A stretch of 54,166 nucleotides of DNA from Myxococcales bacterium (GTDB taxonomy: Bacteria > Myxococcota_A > UBA9042): positions 1-54,166 of the forward strand of contig JAGSHB010000019.1 in the NCBI GenBank assembly GCA_023954815.1, given 5' to 3'. Both the position numbers and the translations under genes were made by a program. Shown one piece after another: positions 53,299 to 54,166 of this stretch. Position 1 is the stretch's first letter. Each line of letters opens with the position of its first letter. The notes below the pieces were generated by a model. That model was given only the letters and a program-made list of their open reading frames with translations. It did no database searches and was not told the DNA's origin.

Positions 53299-53451
53299 GG
53301 GGACGCCTCGCTGCCCTCGTCTCCGGGCTTGTCACCATGAAAATCGATTTGACCGCTAAATCATCTAAAACGGCCAATATACGGGCCATAAGCTGCCGGA
53401 TGGGTCACCGTCGTCCTGCCCCTTGGGCGACGTCTAACGCCCAGCCGCCTC

Positions 53452-53868
53452 CTAACGAGATGAATCTGCAATGTGAACAACGACTTCTCTACGACCGCCC
53501 CGGTGCCGATGTTCCCACAGGAAGATCCCCTGCCACGTACCGAGCACCAGACGCCCACCCAAGATGGGGATGCCGAGGGAGGTCGCGGTCAGCGCTGCCT
53601 TGATGTGGGCGGGCATGTCGTCGGGCCCCTCCGCGGTGTGGGTGTACAGCGGGTCTCTCTCCGGCACGAGACGGTGGAGCCAGCGTTCCAGATCGCGCTT
53701 GGCGCTTGGGTCCGCATTTTCCTGAATCAGCAGGCTGCAGGAGGTGTGGCGCACAAAGAGCGTGCACAGCCCCTCCATAATCCTGGCGTGGGTGATGGCT
53801 TGGTGGACCTCGTCGGTGAACTCCACCAGCCCTTGGCCACGCGCGTCGATCTGCAGGGTCGCAATCAT
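53452..53868 (-). CDS. YjbQ-family (UPF0047) protein
   Basis: 138 residues, full length for the family; GGAG seven bases before the ATG. Signatures: HARIMEGLCTLFVRHTSCSLLIQENADPS, then DPLYTHTAEGPDDMPAHIKAALTATSLGIPI and GTWQGIFLWEHRHRGGRREVVVHI (given as regions). The His residues of THT, HIK and WEHRH are the conserved set. YjbQ has been reported as a secondary thiamine-phosphate synthase; the native role is unsettled. The 111-bp repeat array lies directly upstream. Confidence 0.92.
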   Translation of the reverse strand: MIATLQIDARGQGLVEFTDEVHQAITHARIMEGLCTLFVRHTSCSLLIQENADPSAKRDLERWLHRLVPERDPLYTHTAEGPDDMPAHIKAALTATSLGIPILGGRLVLGTWQGIFLWEHRHRGGRREVVVHIADSSR

Positions 53869-53912
53869 TGGTATACTCCGCGGTTTGCTAGCAGCCTGCG
53901 CTTCTTCTCGAT

Positions 53913-54166
53913 ATTAACTACGCCGCACGCTGCCGGGATGGGGAAGTCGCGGCTTGCCGCGACTGGGGGCGCTCTTAGCCCCCCCAAAGATGAAGAAAAG
54001 GAGCCGTGTGCTGCGACAGTAATCTTGATTACGCGGCACACAGCCGGGATGGGGAAGTCGCGGCTTGCCGCGACTGGGGGCGCTCTTAGCCCCCCCAAAG
54101 ATGAAGAAAAGGAGCCGTGTGCTGCGACAGTAATCTTGATTACGCGGCACACAGCCGGGATGGGGA
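53913..54166. repeat. 111-bp tandem repeat array, continuing past the contig end
   Basis: The period is exactly 111 bases: GCCGGGATGGGGA recurs at 53932, 54043 and 54154. Unit 2 is essentially identical to unit 1, and a decayed partial copy (TACGCCGCACGCTGCC against TACGCGGCACACAGCC) lies before 53932. Each unit can form three hairpins: AGTCGCGG-CTTG-CCGCGACT (53945-53964 in unit 1), GGGGGC-N7-GCCCCC (53965-53983), and GTGTGCTGCG with GTAATC/GATTAC closing to GCGGCACAC (54006-54041). The array stops only because the sequence stops, so the true copy number is unknown. Confidence 0.9.

Overview
The window looks like one end of a contig from a high-GC, Gram-negative bacterium of the Myxococcota/Bradymonadota kind (former Deltaproteobacteria). 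The reasons are dense 4-bp stop/start overlaps in long operons, a zinc-ribbon Ser/Thr kinase, several lipoproteins with Asp/Ala-rich linkers, a CDGIDNNCDG motif, and very large Cys-rich/RCC1 surface proteins. The lineage is inferred from gene style, since no rRNA or marker comparison was possible. I saw no tRNA, rRNA, CRISPR array or insertion sequence.

Layout. 1-7.8 kb: a left-edge partial secreted protein (-), a Ser/Thr kinase, a multicopper oxidase with Fn3-like tail, a Lys-rich helix-hairpin-helix protein, a membrane-anchored unknown (-), and a higBA toxin-antitoxin pair (-) with a well-resolved promoter and two operators. 7.9-18.7 kb: an 11-gene complex I operon on the minus strand, nuoABCDHIJKLMN, with no nuoE, nuoF or nuoG. 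19-29.6 kb: a MuiA-like DUF4139 protein, then one 8.3-kb gene for a 2771-residue lipoprotein of alternating CTDC-type Cys/Asp repeats and three RCC1 propellers. That gene lies between two direct copies of a ~95-bp element that folds into a hairpin with one covarying base pair. 29.7-33.7 kb: ABA4-like membrane protein, LysR regulator, methyltransferase, and two secreted proteins, one of them YHYH. 33.7-35 kb: arsR-arsM (-), with a strong promoter and a perfect 9-6-9 dyad over the arsR start codon. 35-41.6 kb: a molybdenum hydroxylase (xanthine dehydrogenase-like) operon whose FeS and FAD subunit genes are separated by a phytochelatin-synthase-like peptidase, followed by XdhC and MobA/MocA-type maturation genes. 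42.3-47.9 kb: a MORN-repeat protein, a PilT-like ATPase, a double DUF350 membrane protein and an Arg/Ser-rich membrane protein. 47.9-53.9 kb: OPT transporter, surface lipoprotein, crotonase (all -), XRE-cupin regulator (+), MFS transporter (-) and YjbQ (-). The right edge is a 111-bp tandem repeat array that runs off the contig.

How the genes fit together. The nuo genes give a proton-pumping quinone reductase that needs an electron input module from elsewhere. The Mo-hydroxylase operon carries its own cofactor-editing genes. Metal and metalloid handling recurs (ArsR/ArsM, PCS-like peptidase, multicopper oxidase, YHYH), but no shared regulation was seen. The most promising unexplained items are the giant modular lipoprotein with its flanking elements, the PCS-like peptidase inside the Mo-hydroxylase operon, and the 111-bp array.
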